DNA of 64,000 nt, taken from Rhodobacteraceae bacterium 63075. GTDB taxonomy: Bacteria; Pseudomonadota; Alphaproteobacteria; Rhodobacterales; Rhodobacteraceae. Below the pieces are notes generated by a model. It was not told the origin of the DNA. It ran no database searches and saw only the letters and a program-made list of their open reading frames with translations. The stretch spans positions 62,001-126,000 of the forward strand of contig QVMW01000006.1 of the NCBI GenBank assembly GCA_003417655.1, in the 5' to 3' direction. Position 1 is the stretch's first letter; the number at the start of each line of letters is the position of its first letter. This document shows positions 8,335 to 18,233 of the stretch, piece after piece. The position numbers and the translations under genes are program-made.

Positions 8335-8916
8335 TCAGTAGGGGTTTCTCGGCGAACGGTCGTCCGACAGCGAGCGCTGGCCGCGCGCCACAAGCCGTTC
8401 GATCGCATCCGCGAGATGCACTTCCTGAATATGGCTGTCGCCCCGATCGACGCGAATGAGATGTGCCTCGATCATCACGTCGGCATGGGTGCAGCCCGTG
8501 GGCGGCTCGAACTTGTAGGTCGCCAGCTCGATCAGAAGGCCAAGAGGGTCCTTGAAGTAGATCGAATCCATGAAGCCCCGGTCCTTGACGCCGCTATGCC
8601 CTATGCCGCGCTCCTCAAGCCGTCCGGCGATCTGGGCAAAGCTCGCGCGGCTGACATTGAAGGCCAGATGGTGGACACAGCCCGGGCCGGTCGGCGTGCG
8701 CCGGTGTTCCGGCTTGCGGCTTTCGTTGGTGAAAATCGTGATGAGCCGCCCGTCACCCGGATCGAAATAGAGATGCCCTTCATCCGCGTCATCGAGATTG
8801 GGCTGATCGAAGATGAAGGGCATGCCGAGCACACCCTCCCAGAAATCGATGCTGGTCTGCCGGTCGGCCCCGGTGAGCGTGATGTGGTGAACGCCCTGAA
8901 CCTGGAGTTTCTGCAT
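8335..8916 (-). CDS. VOC-family protein (glyoxalase/extradiol dioxygenase-like)
   Basis: A 193-residue vicinal-oxygen-chelate protein. The first module starts VQGVHHITLTGAD and the second contains GCVHHLAFNVS and ends near GLLIELATYKF, giving His, His and Glu as likely metal ligands. It resembles the large-ring VOC dioxygenase-like proteins but is shorter than true extradiol enzymes (compare hpaD at 326 residues). It is directly upstream of and adjacent to the EamA transporter gene. The reaction is unknown. Confidence 0.75.
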   Translation of the reverse strand: MQKLQVQGVHHITLTGADRQTSIDFWEGVLGMPFIFDQPNLDDADEGHLYFDPGDGRLITIFTNESRKPEHRRTPTGPGCVHHLAFNVSRASFAQIAGRLEERGIGHSGVKDRGFMDSIYFKDPLGLLIELATYKFEPPTGCTHADVMIEAHLIRVDRGDSHIQEVHLADAIERLVARGQRSLSDDRSPRNPY

Positions 8917-9006
8917 GTCATTTTCCTCTTGCCTGCAGCCAGCATAAGCAACCTATGGGCGTTTCCCAAGGCCGCCCTGCGCATAGCCCCTGTGCAGGGC
9001 CGCACG

Positions 9007-9034
9007 AAAAAGGGCGCCCCGAAGAGCGCCCTTT
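9007..9034 (-). terminator. groESL terminator
   Basis: An 8-bp stem, AAGGGCGC pairing with GCGCCCTT around an 8-base loop, lies 28 bases after the groEL stop. On the minus strand it is followed by a short T-run (CCCTTTTTCG). This is a standard intrinsic terminator. Confidence 0.85.
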
Positions 9035-9061
9035 CCTGTCAGTTGCCCATGGCAGGCATGA

Positions 9062-10732
<1,671 letters not shown>

Positions 10733-10750
10733 TTACTTGGGAAAGGCGGC

Positions 10751-11038
10751 TCAGCTGAGCACGCCCATGATGTCGGATTCTTTCATGATCAGCAGCTCTT
10801 CGCCGTCGACCGTAACTTCCGTGCCGGACCACTTGCCGAACATCACACGGTCGCCTGCCTTGACGTCCATCTCGATGCGCTTGCCGTCTTCGTCGCGTGC
10901 ACCTGCACCAACGGAAACGATTTCGCCTTCGGCGGGTTTCTCTTTTGCACTGTCGGGAATGATCAGGCCGCCAGCTGTCTTCTCTTCGCTCTCTACGCGG
11001 CGAACAACTACGCGGTCATGAAGCGGTGTAAATGCCAT
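10751..11038 (-). CDS. groES: Co-chaperonin GroES (10 kDa)
   Basis: A 95-residue co-chaperonin that caps the GroEL ring. It begins [16 protein letters not shown], with the mobile loop region around [15 protein letters not shown]. The AAGGAG ribosome binding site sits just before the ATG. It is the first gene of the groESL operon. Confidence 0.98.
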   Translation of the reverse strand: MAFTPLHDRVVVRRVESEEKTAGGLIIPDSAKEKPAEGEIVSVGAGARDEDGKRIEMDVKAGDRVMFGKWSGTEVTVDGEELLIMKESDIMGVLS

Positions 11039-11094
11039 CGGATGAGGCTCCTTACGCTTGGGTTTCTACTCAGACCCGGTCTTTGTTTCGGGTA

Positions 11095-11121
11095 TTAGCA
11101 CTCACCCTCGTTGAGTGCCAA
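11095..11121 (-). promoter_or_regulatory. CIRCE element (HrcA operator) of groESL
   Basis: TTAGCACTC, nine spacer bases, then GAGTGCCAA: the classical CIRCE inverted repeat with a single change in the right arm (GAGTGCCAA instead of GAGTGCTAA). It lies 57 bases upstream of the groES start. CIRCE is bound by the HrcA repressor, so groESL here is expected to be heat-inducible by HrcA release. hrcA itself is not in the window. Confidence 0.95.
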
Positions 11122-11247
11122 CGGCGTATAGGTAGGGAGACGCAAATCCGGAGTCAAGCAAACTGTTCGAGAAATTTTCACGGATCTCGCAGCTTGCCTC
11201 GCAGCAGCACGCGGCATAGCCTTCGGCCAGTTTCTCATGAGGGTCAA

Positions 11248-12237
11248 ATGCTTCGTTCGCTGCTATTCTCCGTGCTCCTTTTCTTCCCCCAGCTCGCCTG
11301 GGCCAAAGAGTGCAGCGGGCGCGATCTTATTGCTCAGATGCCCGCGCCGGAACGCAAGGCACTGCTGGAGCGCGCCGCGCAAGTGCGCTTCGGCGAGGGG
11401 CTGCTCTGGCGCGCGGAACGCGGAGAAAAGGGGATCACCCTTTTTGGCAGCTTTCACCTGCCCCATCCTTACACACAAGCCCACGAAGAGCGCATCATGC
11501 CGCTTGCCGAAGATGCGGAGCTGACCTTCTTCGAAATGAATGCCGAGGATATCGCCCGTTTCGAGCGGGACATGCAAAGCGCTCCCGATCTCATGTTCGT
11601 CGGCCATGGCGAAGCGACATTGCCGACCCTGCTCAGCGAGGCGGAATGGGACGATTTGTCCGGCAAGCTGCGGGCGCGGGGCTTTCCGCCCTTCATGGCC
11701 GCCAAGATGAAGCCGATGTTCGCGTCGATGATGCTCGGCATGAGCCCCTGCAAGCTGAGGCAGATGCAGGCGGGCCGCGGGGGTATCGACCGCGTTCTTG
11801 CCCAACGGCTCTATGACGAAAACCTGCCCTCTCGCTCCATCGAGGACTACAGGACGGCCCTGACGCTGCTCGATGCCTTTCCGGCAAAAAAACAGACCGA
11901 GCTGCTGCGCCTGTCGCTGCTTCAGGACCTCGATGCCGAGGACATGACCGAAACGCTCTATCGCAGCTATATCGACGAGGAGATCGCGCTCACCTGGGAA
12001 TACACCCGCGCGCTTTCGCTCGAAAGCGGTGGCGCAGAGGCCGAGGAGGATTTCGCCCTCTTCGAAAAGCTGCTCCTCACCGACCGCAACAAGGCCTGGA
12101 TGGACGAACTGCGCCGCGCCGAGGCGAGCCGCATTCTCGTTGTCGTCGGTGCAGCGCATCTCATGGGAGATACGGGCCTGCTTCGCTTGCTTGAGGCCGA
12201 TGGTTACGAGATCACCCGTCTGTCAATGACCCCCTGA
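11248..12237 (+). CDS. TraB/GumN-family secreted protein
   Basis: A 329-residue protein with a signal peptide (MLRSLLFSVLLFFPQLAWA) followed by a TraB/GumN-type domain. The N-terminal GSFHLPHP and the C-terminal VVVGAAHLMGDTGLLRLL are the conserved ends of this family, whose members are suspected metal-dependent proteases or erythromycin-esterase relatives. The ATG at 11248 is preferred over an upstream in-frame start, which would run through the groES promoter region. Exported to the periplasm; function unproven. Confidence 0.8.
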   Translation: MLRSLLFSVLLFFPQLAWAKECSGRDLIAQMPAPERKALLERAAQVRFGEGLLWRAERGEKGITLFGSFHLPHPYTQAHEERIMPLAEDAELTFFEMNAEDIARFERDMQSAPDLMFVGHGEATLPTLLSEAEWDDLSGKLRARGFPPFMAAKMKPMFASMMLGMSPCKLRQMQAGRGGIDRVLAQRLYDENLPSRSIEDYRTALTLLDAFPAKKQTELLRLSLLQDLDAEDMTETLYRSYIDEEIALTWEYTRALSLESGGAEAEEDFALFEKLLLTDRNKAWMDELRRAEASRILVVVGAAHLMGDTGLLRLLEADGYEITRLSMTP

Positions 12238-12246
12238 GGAGCCGAC

Positions 12247-13137
12247 ATGCAGATCAAGGTAGGTGGCATCACGCTCGAAGCCGAAGACCACGGCGACAGG
12301 CAAGCGCCTGCGATCATTCTCATTCGCGGTCTCGGAACCCAGCTTGTGCACTGGCCGGACAACCTGATCGCCGGTTTCGTCGGGGCCGGCTTTCGCACCA
12401 TCGTCTTCGACAATCGCGACACCGGCCTTTCGACGCGCTTTGACGATGCAGCCGTGCCGTCGGATGCCGACGAGATCATCGCGCGCAGCGCAGCCGGGGA
12501 GGGCCTCGAAGCGGCGTATTCGCTGCGCGACATGGCCGATGACGTGACCGGGCTGATGGATGCGCTCGGCCTTGAAAAGGCTCATGTTTTCGGCATCTCC
12601 ATGGGCGGGATCATCACCCAGCTTCTGGCGATTCACGCGCCCGAGCGGCTGCATTCGGCGACCATCGTCATGTCGGCCTGCCGCCCCCTCGTGGAGCGCG
12701 GAGAAGTCGGCGAGATCATCCCGCAGCTCGTGGCCCGCGACGAGACCTCACCGGAGGAGTCCGAAGACGCGCTGCTCGCCGAATATGGCCAATGGGGCAG
12801 CCCCGGCTATCCGGCTGACGAGGCCTTCATCCGCGCCCAGGCTCGCGCGGCCTACAGGCGCGGCGGACCCAAGGCGACCGGAATCAACCGGCAGGTTCTG
12901 GCCACGATGAACGCGCCCGACAGGCGGCCCGAGCTTGCACGGGTCAGCCTGCCCTGCTGCGTGATCCACGGGCTCGACGATGCGCTCATTCCCCACGAGC
13001 TGGGCGCGGAGATCGCCGCGCATATCGCGAACAGCACCTATCACCCGATCAAGGGCATGGGCCATATCATCACGCCGCTTCTGGCGCCCGAGATCGTCCG
13101 GATCACCTCGGATTTCATCCGGAAAAATCCCTCCTGA
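12247..13137 (+). CDS. Alpha/beta-fold hydrolase
   Basis: A 296-residue alpha/beta hydrolase. The characteristic FDNRDTGLS, the nucleophile elbow FGISMGGIITQ (Ser) and the late His in GMGHIITPLL are in the right order, with Asp in IHGLDDALIP. No signal peptide, so cytoplasmic. It lies 9 bases after the TraB-family gene with AGGAG before the ATG, and probably shares its transcript. Similar proteins are annotated as esterases or haloalkane-type hydrolases; the substrate is unknown. Confidence 0.85.
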   Translation: MQIKVGGITLEAEDHGDRQAPAIILIRGLGTQLVHWPDNLIAGFVGAGFRTIVFDNRDTGLSTRFDDAAVPSDADEIIARSAAGEGLEAAYSLRDMADDVTGLMDALGLEKAHVFGISMGGIITQLLAIHAPERLHSATIVMSACRPLVERGEVGEIIPQLVARDETSPEESEDALLAEYGQWGSPGYPADEAFIRAQARAAYRRGGPKATGINRQVLATMNAPDRRPELARVSLPCCVIHGLDDALIPHELGAEIAAHIANSTYHPIKGMGHIITPLLAPEIVRITSDFIRKNPS

Positions 13138-13160
13138 GTTCAGCAACCTGTGCCGCGACT

Positions 13161-13829
13161 TCAGCTCCCCTTGCTCTCTGCCAGCGCTGATTTTCCTGCG
13201 TTTCCAAGGCCATAAACTCCGATATCCAGCTTCTCGAACCATCCGTAGTGGTTATCCCGCATCAGGGTCGTCGCCTGCGCGACCCCTGTCGCCGCCTTGA
13301 CATCGCGCCCGCGGCTCGGGCCGTTCTCGGCGAGGAAAGCCGCGCATCTGATCGCATCCTGCCGGTAGGCCGTCACGATCGTCTCGCGCATCATCCCGCC
13401 CTCATTGGGGTCACCCTCGCGCCTTTCGAACTCGCGCAGCAGCGCCGCGCGGTGCCGCTTTGACTTGCGCGGCGTGAAGGGTGCGGGGTCGGCATGGGCC
13501 TTCACCGCGCCGCTCGCGCCATCGACGGACAGCACACCGACACCCAGCCGCTTGCACAGGCCAACATTGCCCTTGAACGTCCGCCAGCCTGCCTTGCCCG
13601 TCCAGCGCGGCACGGCGACATAGACAAGGTCGGTGATCCTCTGGCGCGCCACGGCCTGTTGCAGAAGCTGGAGCGAGAACCCCGTCTTGAGCTCGACGAT
13701 CACGGGCTCTTCCTGCCCGCGCCGTGCAACCACGTCCGCGGCTCCCACCTCGCCTTTGACAAGATAGCCCTGCGCCTCGAGATAGGCCTTAACGGGCGCG
13801 TAAAGCTCGGTTTCCCTGATCCGCGACAT
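13161..13829 (-). CDS. DUF2161 PD-(D/E)XK-type putative phosphodiesterase
   Basis: A 222-residue protein. The N-terminal half has a restriction-nuclease-like core: ETELYAPVKAYLEAQGY, then AADVVARRG and PVIVELKTGFS, supplying Glu, Asp and ExK of a PD-(D/E)XK site. The C-terminal half looks like a winged-helix (DVKAATGVAQATTLMRDNHYG). The start at 13829 is chosen for GGGTGG just upstream. This matches the DUF2161 family common in alphaproteobacteria; the biological role is not known. It is divergent from ppaC. Confidence 0.75.
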   Translation of the reverse strand: MSRIRETELYAPVKAYLEAQGYLVKGEVGAADVVARRGQEEPVIVELKTGFSLQLLQQAVARQRITDLVYVAVPRWTGKAGWRTFKGNVGLCKRLGVGVLSVDGASGAVKAHADPAPFTPRKSKRHRAALLREFERREGDPNEGGMMRETIVTAYRQDAIRCAAFLAENGPSRGRDVKAATGVAQATTLMRDNHYGWFEKLDIGVYGLGNAGKSALAESKGS

Positions 13830-13921
13830 GCCACCCAATCTGACGCGCGCGTGACCGCGTGACAAGCCCGCGAAAGCCTCCTATAAGGCCCGCGAAAACA
13901 CATCTTGCAGGACCATATCAC

Positions 13922-14842
13922 ATGACAACCCTCGTATTCGGCCACAAGGCCCCCGACACGGACAGCACCGGCTCCCCCATCCTCTGGGCCTGGTATCTCA
14001 ATGAAATCAAAGGCGAAAAGGCCGAACCCGTGCTGCTCGGCGAGCCCAGCACGGAAGCCGGTTTCATGCTCGAGCGCTGGGGCCTTCCCAAGCCACGCAT
14101 CGTCAGCGGCATCGAGGCCGAGCAGCCCTGCGTCATCGTCGACACGAACAACCCCGCCGAGCTGCCCGACGGGATCAACGACACCGATATCCGCGCGATC
14201 ATCGACCATCACAAGCTCGTCGGCGGGATCGAGACCAAGGGCCCGATCGACATCACCGTGCGCCCGCTGGCCTGCACGGCGACGATCATGCTCGACCTGA
14301 TGGGCGAGGACGCGGGCAAGATGCCCGAGGCCGTCAAGGGCGCGGCGCTGACCTGCATTCTCTCGGACACGCTCGAATTCCGCTCGCCCACGACGACGGC
14401 GCATGACAAGGCCGTGGCCGAGAAGCTCGCCGCCGATCTCGGGCTGGACATCCCGGCCTATGCGGCGGAAATGTTTGCAGCGAAATCAGACGTTTCGGCC
14501 TTTTCCGACGCCGAACTGCTGCGCATGGACAGCAAGGAATACGAGGTCGGCGGCAAGAAGTTCCGCGTCTCCGTGCTGGAGACGACAGCGCCCGAGATGG
14601 TGCTGAACCGCAAGGCGAGCCTCATGGAGAGCATGGGCGCGGTCGCTCAGGAAGATGGTGTCGATCAGGTTCTCCTTTTCGTCGTCGATATTCTCAATGA
14701 GGAAGCGACGCTGCTGATCCCCAACGATCTCGTCAAAACCGTCGCCGAAAAAAGCTTCGGCGCGGCGCCGGGGGGTGACATTCTGGTGCTTCCGGGCGTC
14801 ATGAGCCGCAAAAAGCAGATCATTCCGAACCTCGCGGTCTGA
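13922..14842 (+). CDS. ppaC: Manganese-dependent inorganic pyrophosphatase (family II)
   Basis: A 306-residue family II pyrophosphatase that hydrolyses diphosphate. DHH-family motifs are visible: TLVFGHKAPDTDS (metal His and Asp), VIVDTNN, and AIIDHHKL. The C-terminal DHHA2 domain carries a basic motif SRKKQI near the end. The ATG at 13922 starts the fold directly and has AGGA upstream. Family II enzymes need Mn/Co and are distinct from the usual Ppa. A terminator follows. Confidence 0.93.
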   Translation: MTTLVFGHKAPDTDSTGSPILWAWYLNEIKGEKAEPVLLGEPSTEAGFMLERWGLPKPRIVSGIEAEQPCVIVDTNNPAELPDGINDTDIRAIIDHHKLVGGIETKGPIDITVRPLACTATIMLDLMGEDAGKMPEAVKGAALTCILSDTLEFRSPTTTAHDKAVAEKLAADLGLDIPAYAAEMFAAKSDVSAFSDAELLRMDSKEYEVGGKKFRVSVLETTAPEMVLNRKASLMESMGAVAQEDGVDQVLLFVVDILNEEATLLIPNDLVKTVAEKSFGAAPGGDILVLPGVMSRKKQIIPNLAV

Positions 14843-14853
14843 GCAGGGCAAGG

Positions 14854-14884
14854 AAGGCGCTCCGATAAGGGGCGCCTTTTTTCT
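14854..14884 (+). terminator. ppaC terminator
   Basis: AAGGCGC pairs with GCGCCTT around a short loop and is followed by TTTTTTCTTTC, 12 bases after the ppaC stop. A clear intrinsic terminator. Confidence 0.85.
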
Positions 14885-14966
14885 TTCATATCAATGACTA
14901 GCACATCCGCCCTGCAATGGCGCTAAGGCGGCGCACCACCGGGTTAACGGGTTAACGCGGCCCGGC

Positions 14967-15014
14967 AAACAGGGGGTGACATTCTGTACACCCCCTAGTG
15001 CACCCCCCAGTGCA
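14967..15014 (-). repeat. Dispersed intergenic element, copy 2
   Basis: Read on the minus strand this is TGCACTGGGGGG, TGCACTAGGGGG, TGTACAGAATGT, then CACCCCC and TGTTTG, aligning base for base with the element at 418-466 apart from a few substitutions. The GGGGGTG-N10-CACCCCC stem-loop is kept while the loop differs, which suggests the hairpin matters. GTTAAC sites flank it at 14943, 14951, 15025 and 15048. This copy lies between the ends of two convergent genes, so it cannot be a promoter of either. Confidence 0.8.
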
Positions 15015-15096
15015 CGCCCGCGGCGTTAACTTTTTCGACCAAACCGGGTTAACGCGGCGCGCGCTGCCTGGCCGCGCTGCGCCCGTCATGCAGCCG

Positions 15097-15510
15097 TCAG
15101 CCCCGCACCACGTAGACCGAGCACTCGGCGTGCGTTACGACATGGCTCGCCGTCGTGCCGAGCAGGTAGTCCTGGACCTTCGGGTTGGCCGATTCCAGAA
15201 CGATCACATCGACCTTGCGCTCCCGCGCCAGCTTGAGGATCTGGCGGTGCACCGCGCCCTTGCGCACGACCGTTTCGAGCTCGATGCCCTCGGCCGGGTG
15301 CTCGGAGATGAACTTTTGCAACTGTTCGCCCCAGTAGGTCTCGGAATCCCAGATGTTGAGGTTACGCTCCATCTCTGGGGCGATCGTGGCAACAAGCAGC
15401 TTGGCGTCGCGCCGCTCGGCCATGGCGACGGCCTCGTCATAGGCGCGGGTGTCGACCTCGAGGTGGCGCAGGTTCACGGGGCAGAGGATCAGGTTTGTGT
15501 CTTGTGACAT
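15097..15510 (-). CDS. Universal stress protein (UspA family)
   Basis: A 137-residue single Usp domain. It starts MSQDTNLILCPVNL and ends with the ATP-loop-like LLGTTASHVVTHAECSVYVV, close to the G-x2-G-x9-G(S/T) pattern. Usp proteins are cytoplasmic, often nucleotide-binding, and induced under stress or energy limitation. It is a single-gene unit, convergent with ppaC and divergent from the SGNH hydrolase. Confidence 0.88.
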   Translation of the reverse strand: MSQDTNLILCPVNLRHLEVDTRAYDEAVAMAERRDAKLLVATIAPEMERNLNIWDSETYWGEQLQKFISEHPAEGIELETVVRKGAVHRQILKLARERKVDVIVLESANPKVQDYLLGTTASHVVTHAECSVYVVRG

Positions 15511-15692
15511 CGGGAAGGGTCCATCGTTGGGATATCAGGGGTTCAAGGCGCGTGCGGCGACTCTATCAGGAATCGCAGGTCGGCTCATACAAGAATTCCG
15601 GCCGCCCGCAATAGCCTCTGAACAAACGGCCGGACTTTGCCGCGCGGGCCTGTCTTGCCAGCCTGTCGCGCCTCGGGCATGAAGCCTTGCAC

Positions 15693-16379
15693 ATGCTCAG
15701 GACACTCGCCCTTTCCCCGCTTCTGGCCGCGCAGGCCGCTTTCGTGATCGCGCGGGCCGAGCGCCTGCCGGAGCCGGAAGGCCCGCGCACCGGCGAGGCC
15801 GGGCAAGGCCCGGCGCTGCGGCTGCTCATCCTCGGCGACAGCTCGGCCGCCGGCGTGGGCGCCCGGCATCAATCGGTGGCGCTTTCGGGCCGGCTCGCGG
15901 CGCGGCTGGCGGAGAGCTTTGCGCTCACATGGCAGCTCGAAGCGCGCACGGGCGCGACGAGCGCAAGCGCCCTTGCCACGGCGCGCGCCCTGCCCGGGGC
16001 GCGCTTCGACGTGGCGCTGGTCGCGCTTGGGGTCAACGACGTGACCCGCTTTGTGAGCGCGCGGCGTTTCCGCGAGACCCGCCGCGCGCTGCATGAGGTG
16101 CTGCGCGCACGCTTCGGCGTGGGGCGCATCGTCTCGTCCGGCCTGCCGCCCATGGGGCAGTTTCCACTGCTGCCGCGCCCGCTGCGCAGTATGCTCGGCC
16201 AGAAGGCCGTGGCGCTCGACGCCGCGCTGGCGGAGCTTTGCGCCGAAGATGCGGCGCTGACCCACGTCCCGCTCGATCTCCCCTTCGAGCCGCACTTGAT
16301 GGCGTCGGACGGGTTTCACCCCTCCGAGGCGGCCTATGCGCACTGGGCCGATATGCTCGCGCCGCACTTGCGCGCCTGA
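15693..16379 (+). CDS. SGNH/GDSL-family hydrolase
   Basis: A 228-residue hydrolase of the SGNH fold. The nucleophile block LLILGDSSAAGVG, the Asn block ALGVNDVTRF and the catalytic Asp-His block SDGFHPSEAAYAHW are all present in order. The N-terminus (MLRTLALSPLLAAQAAFVIA) is hydrophobic and likely a membrane anchor or signal peptide. ATG at 15693 is preferred over a TTG two codons earlier. Substrate unknown; relatives are esterases or lysophospholipases. Confidence 0.85.
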   Translation: MLRTLALSPLLAAQAAFVIARAERLPEPEGPRTGEAGQGPALRLLILGDSSAAGVGARHQSVALSGRLAARLAESFALTWQLEARTGATSASALATARALPGARFDVALVALGVNDVTRFVSARRFRETRRALHEVLRARFGVGRIVSSGLPPMGQFPLLPRPLRSMLGQKAVALDAALAELCAEDAALTHVPLDLPFEPHLMASDGFHPSEAAYAHWADMLAPHLRA

Positions 16380-16447
16380 GCTGCGCTTTGCCCGTTGGAA
16401 AGCGCGGGCATCCGCGTCATAAGGAAGGCGCAGACACAGGAGCTCCC

Positions 16448-17323
16448 ATGACCCGCATCATCCCCGCCCTTTCCGACATCGCCCCGCAATATGACGCGCT
16501 CTTCGTCGATCTCTGGGGTTGTTTGCACAACGGCGTGACGGCCTACCCCGAGGCCGTGGCCGCGATGGAAAGCTACCGCGCAGGCGGTGGCAAGGTCATC
16601 CTGGTGACCAACTCGCCCAAGCCGCGCGCGGGCGTGGCCGAGCAGCTCGTCGAGTTCGGCATTCCCGAAAGCGCCTATGACGCCATCGCCTCCTCGGGCG
16701 ATTCCGCGCGCGCGGCGATGTTTCGCGGCTATGTTGGCGAAAAGGTCTATTTCATGGGCGAGTGGGAGCGGGACGCGGGCTTTTTCGAGCCGATGGAGAT
16801 CATCGAGGAGCCGCTGGAAATCCGCCGCGTGCCGCTGGCCGAGGCCGAGGGGATCGTCTGCTGCGGCCCCTTCGATCCACAGGCCGACCCGGATGTGAAC
16901 CGGCCGGACTTTCTCTATGCCAAGCAGAAGGGCCTCAAGCTGCTCTGCGCGAACCCCGATATCGTGGTGGACCGGGGCGAGGTGCGCGAGTGGTGCGCCG
17001 GGGCGCTGGCGCGGCTTTACACGGAGATGGGCGGCGAGAGCCTCTATTTCGGCAAGCCGCACCCGCCGATCTATGATCTTGCGAAGCGGCGGCTGGCGGC
17101 GCTCGATGCGAAGATCACGCCGGGCCGCATCCTCGCCATCGGCGACGGGATTCACACCGACATCCAGGGCGCGCAGGGAGAAGACATCGATTCGCTCTTC
17201 ATCACCGGCGGGCTGGCGGCCAGGGAGACGAAGACCACCGATGCGCCCGACCCCGACGCGCTTGCGGGCTACCTGCGCGAGGCGATGGTGACGCCGACCT
17301 ACGCGATGGGGCAGTTGCGGTAG
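16448..17323 (+). CDS. HAD-superfamily hydrolase, TIGR01459 type
   Basis: A 291-residue HAD IIA phosphatase. Motif I is LFVDLWGCLHNG, where the second acidic residue of the usual DxD is Trp-Gly as in this subfamily; motif II is LVTNSPKPR; motif III/IV is YFGKPHPPIY with ILAIGDGIHTDIQGA. The pattern matches the alphaproteobacterial TIGR01459 family, which is related to NagD-like phosphatases. The start at 16448 is chosen because the upstream extension overlaps the preceding gene. Substrate unknown. Confidence 0.88.
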   Translation: MTRIIPALSDIAPQYDALFVDLWGCLHNGVTAYPEAVAAMESYRAGGGKVILVTNSPKPRAGVAEQLVEFGIPESAYDAIASSGDSARAAMFRGYVGEKVYFMGEWERDAGFFEPMEIIEEPLEIRRVPLAEAEGIVCCGPFDPQADPDVNRPDFLYAKQKGLKLLCANPDIVVDRGEVREWCAGALARLYTEMGGESLYFGKPHPPIYDLAKRRLAALDAKITPGRILAIGDGIHTDIQGAQGEDIDSLFITGGLAARETKTTDAPDPDALAGYLREAMVTPTYAMGQLR

Positions 17324-17732
17324 CATATTATGTCATGCGAGAGGCTAGGGCATTGCCTAATGAGCAAGGCCCATCGCCAGACCGCGGGATGGCGATCCTG
17401 CGGTTCTTCTGTGCGCTTTATGCCTGCCACGTCCGGACTCCGCATGAGCGACGCGCCAAGCCTCACCAAATCGCCAGCCCGGGGGGCGGTCTGGCCCACT
17501 CTCGGCAGAATTGGCTTTGCCAATTCGCCTGCCGGGCAATGGATGGGCCGGGCACCTTCGGTGCTATTCCGGCCCGGGCTTTAGAATAACCGCTCCGCCC
17601 CGCACAGCTTGAAACCAGCCCAGACAAATCCAAAATCCCGCTTGATCTTTCTGCGCTTGCAAAGTAATAAAATTACCAATTGGCGCATCAAGGCGCTCGT
17701 TTATAACCCTTAGCTGCCGAGAGAGGGCCGGG
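17324..17732. repeat. Intergenic region with repeat-family copy C and nested hairpins
   Basis: This 409-base gap has no gene but several inverted repeats: ATCGCCA/TGGCGAT at 17373-17396, GAATTGGC-TTT-GCCAATTC at 17508-17526, and a nested hairpin at 17545-17575 (GGGCCGG/CCGGCCC enclosing GCACC-TTC-GGTGC). On the minus strand 17475-17415 reads GGCGATTTGGTGAGGCTTGG and continues to GGCATAAAGC, matching cores at 20954-21020 and 47343-47406. The promoter of the following MaoC gene is presumably in the AT-richer last 100 bases. Confidence 0.75.
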
Positions 17733-18176
17733 ATGTTGGACAATCTGCCGCGCGGCACCATCACGATCGAGGAGATCGAAATGGGCATGGTGCGCCACCT
17801 GCGCAAAACCGTCACCGACGAGGATATCGAGATGTTCGCCCAGGTCTCGACCGACCGGAATCCTGTCCATCTCGACGACGATTATGCCAATGACACGATC
17901 TTCGAGGGGCGCATCGCCCATGGCATGCTGACGGCGGGGCTGATCTCGGCGGTGATCGGCGAGCAGCTTCCCGGCCATGGCACGGTCTACATGGGCCAGT
18001 CGCTCAAGTTCCTCGGCCCCGTGCGCCCGGGCGACACGGTCCTGGCCGAGGTCGAGGTGATCGGGATCGACCCGGCCAAGCGCCGTGTGCAGCTCGAGAC
18101 GCGCTGCCTCGTCGATGGCAAGAAGGTCCTTGTCGGGGAAGCCACGGTCCTCGCCCCCTCGGGCAAGTTCGACTGA
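17733..18176 (+). CDS. MaoC-family (R)-enoyl-CoA hydratase-like protein
   Basis: A 147-residue single hot-dog MaoC domain. The hydratase-2 motif is visible as VSTDRNPVHLDDDYA, with the catalytic Asp and His, followed by GRIAHGMLTAGLISAVIG. Such proteins hydrate trans-2-enoyl-CoA to (R)-3-hydroxyacyl-CoA; PhaJ versions feed polyhydroxyalkanoate synthesis, which fits phaA-phaB five kilobases away, though that link is only inferred. It lies just upstream of ribF. Confidence 0.85.
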   Translation: MLDNLPRGTITIEEIEMGMVRHLRKTVTDEDIEMFAQVSTDRNPVHLDDDYANDTIFEGRIAHGMLTAGLISAVIGEQLPGHGTVYMGQSLKFLGPVRPGDTVLAEVEVIGIDPAKRRVQLETRCLVDGKKVLVGEATVLAPSGKFD

Positions 18177-18233
18177 CGCACAGGGCCTCTTGGCCTCTTG
18201 CGCCCGCCTGCGCGCGCGGCTACCCCTTGCGCC

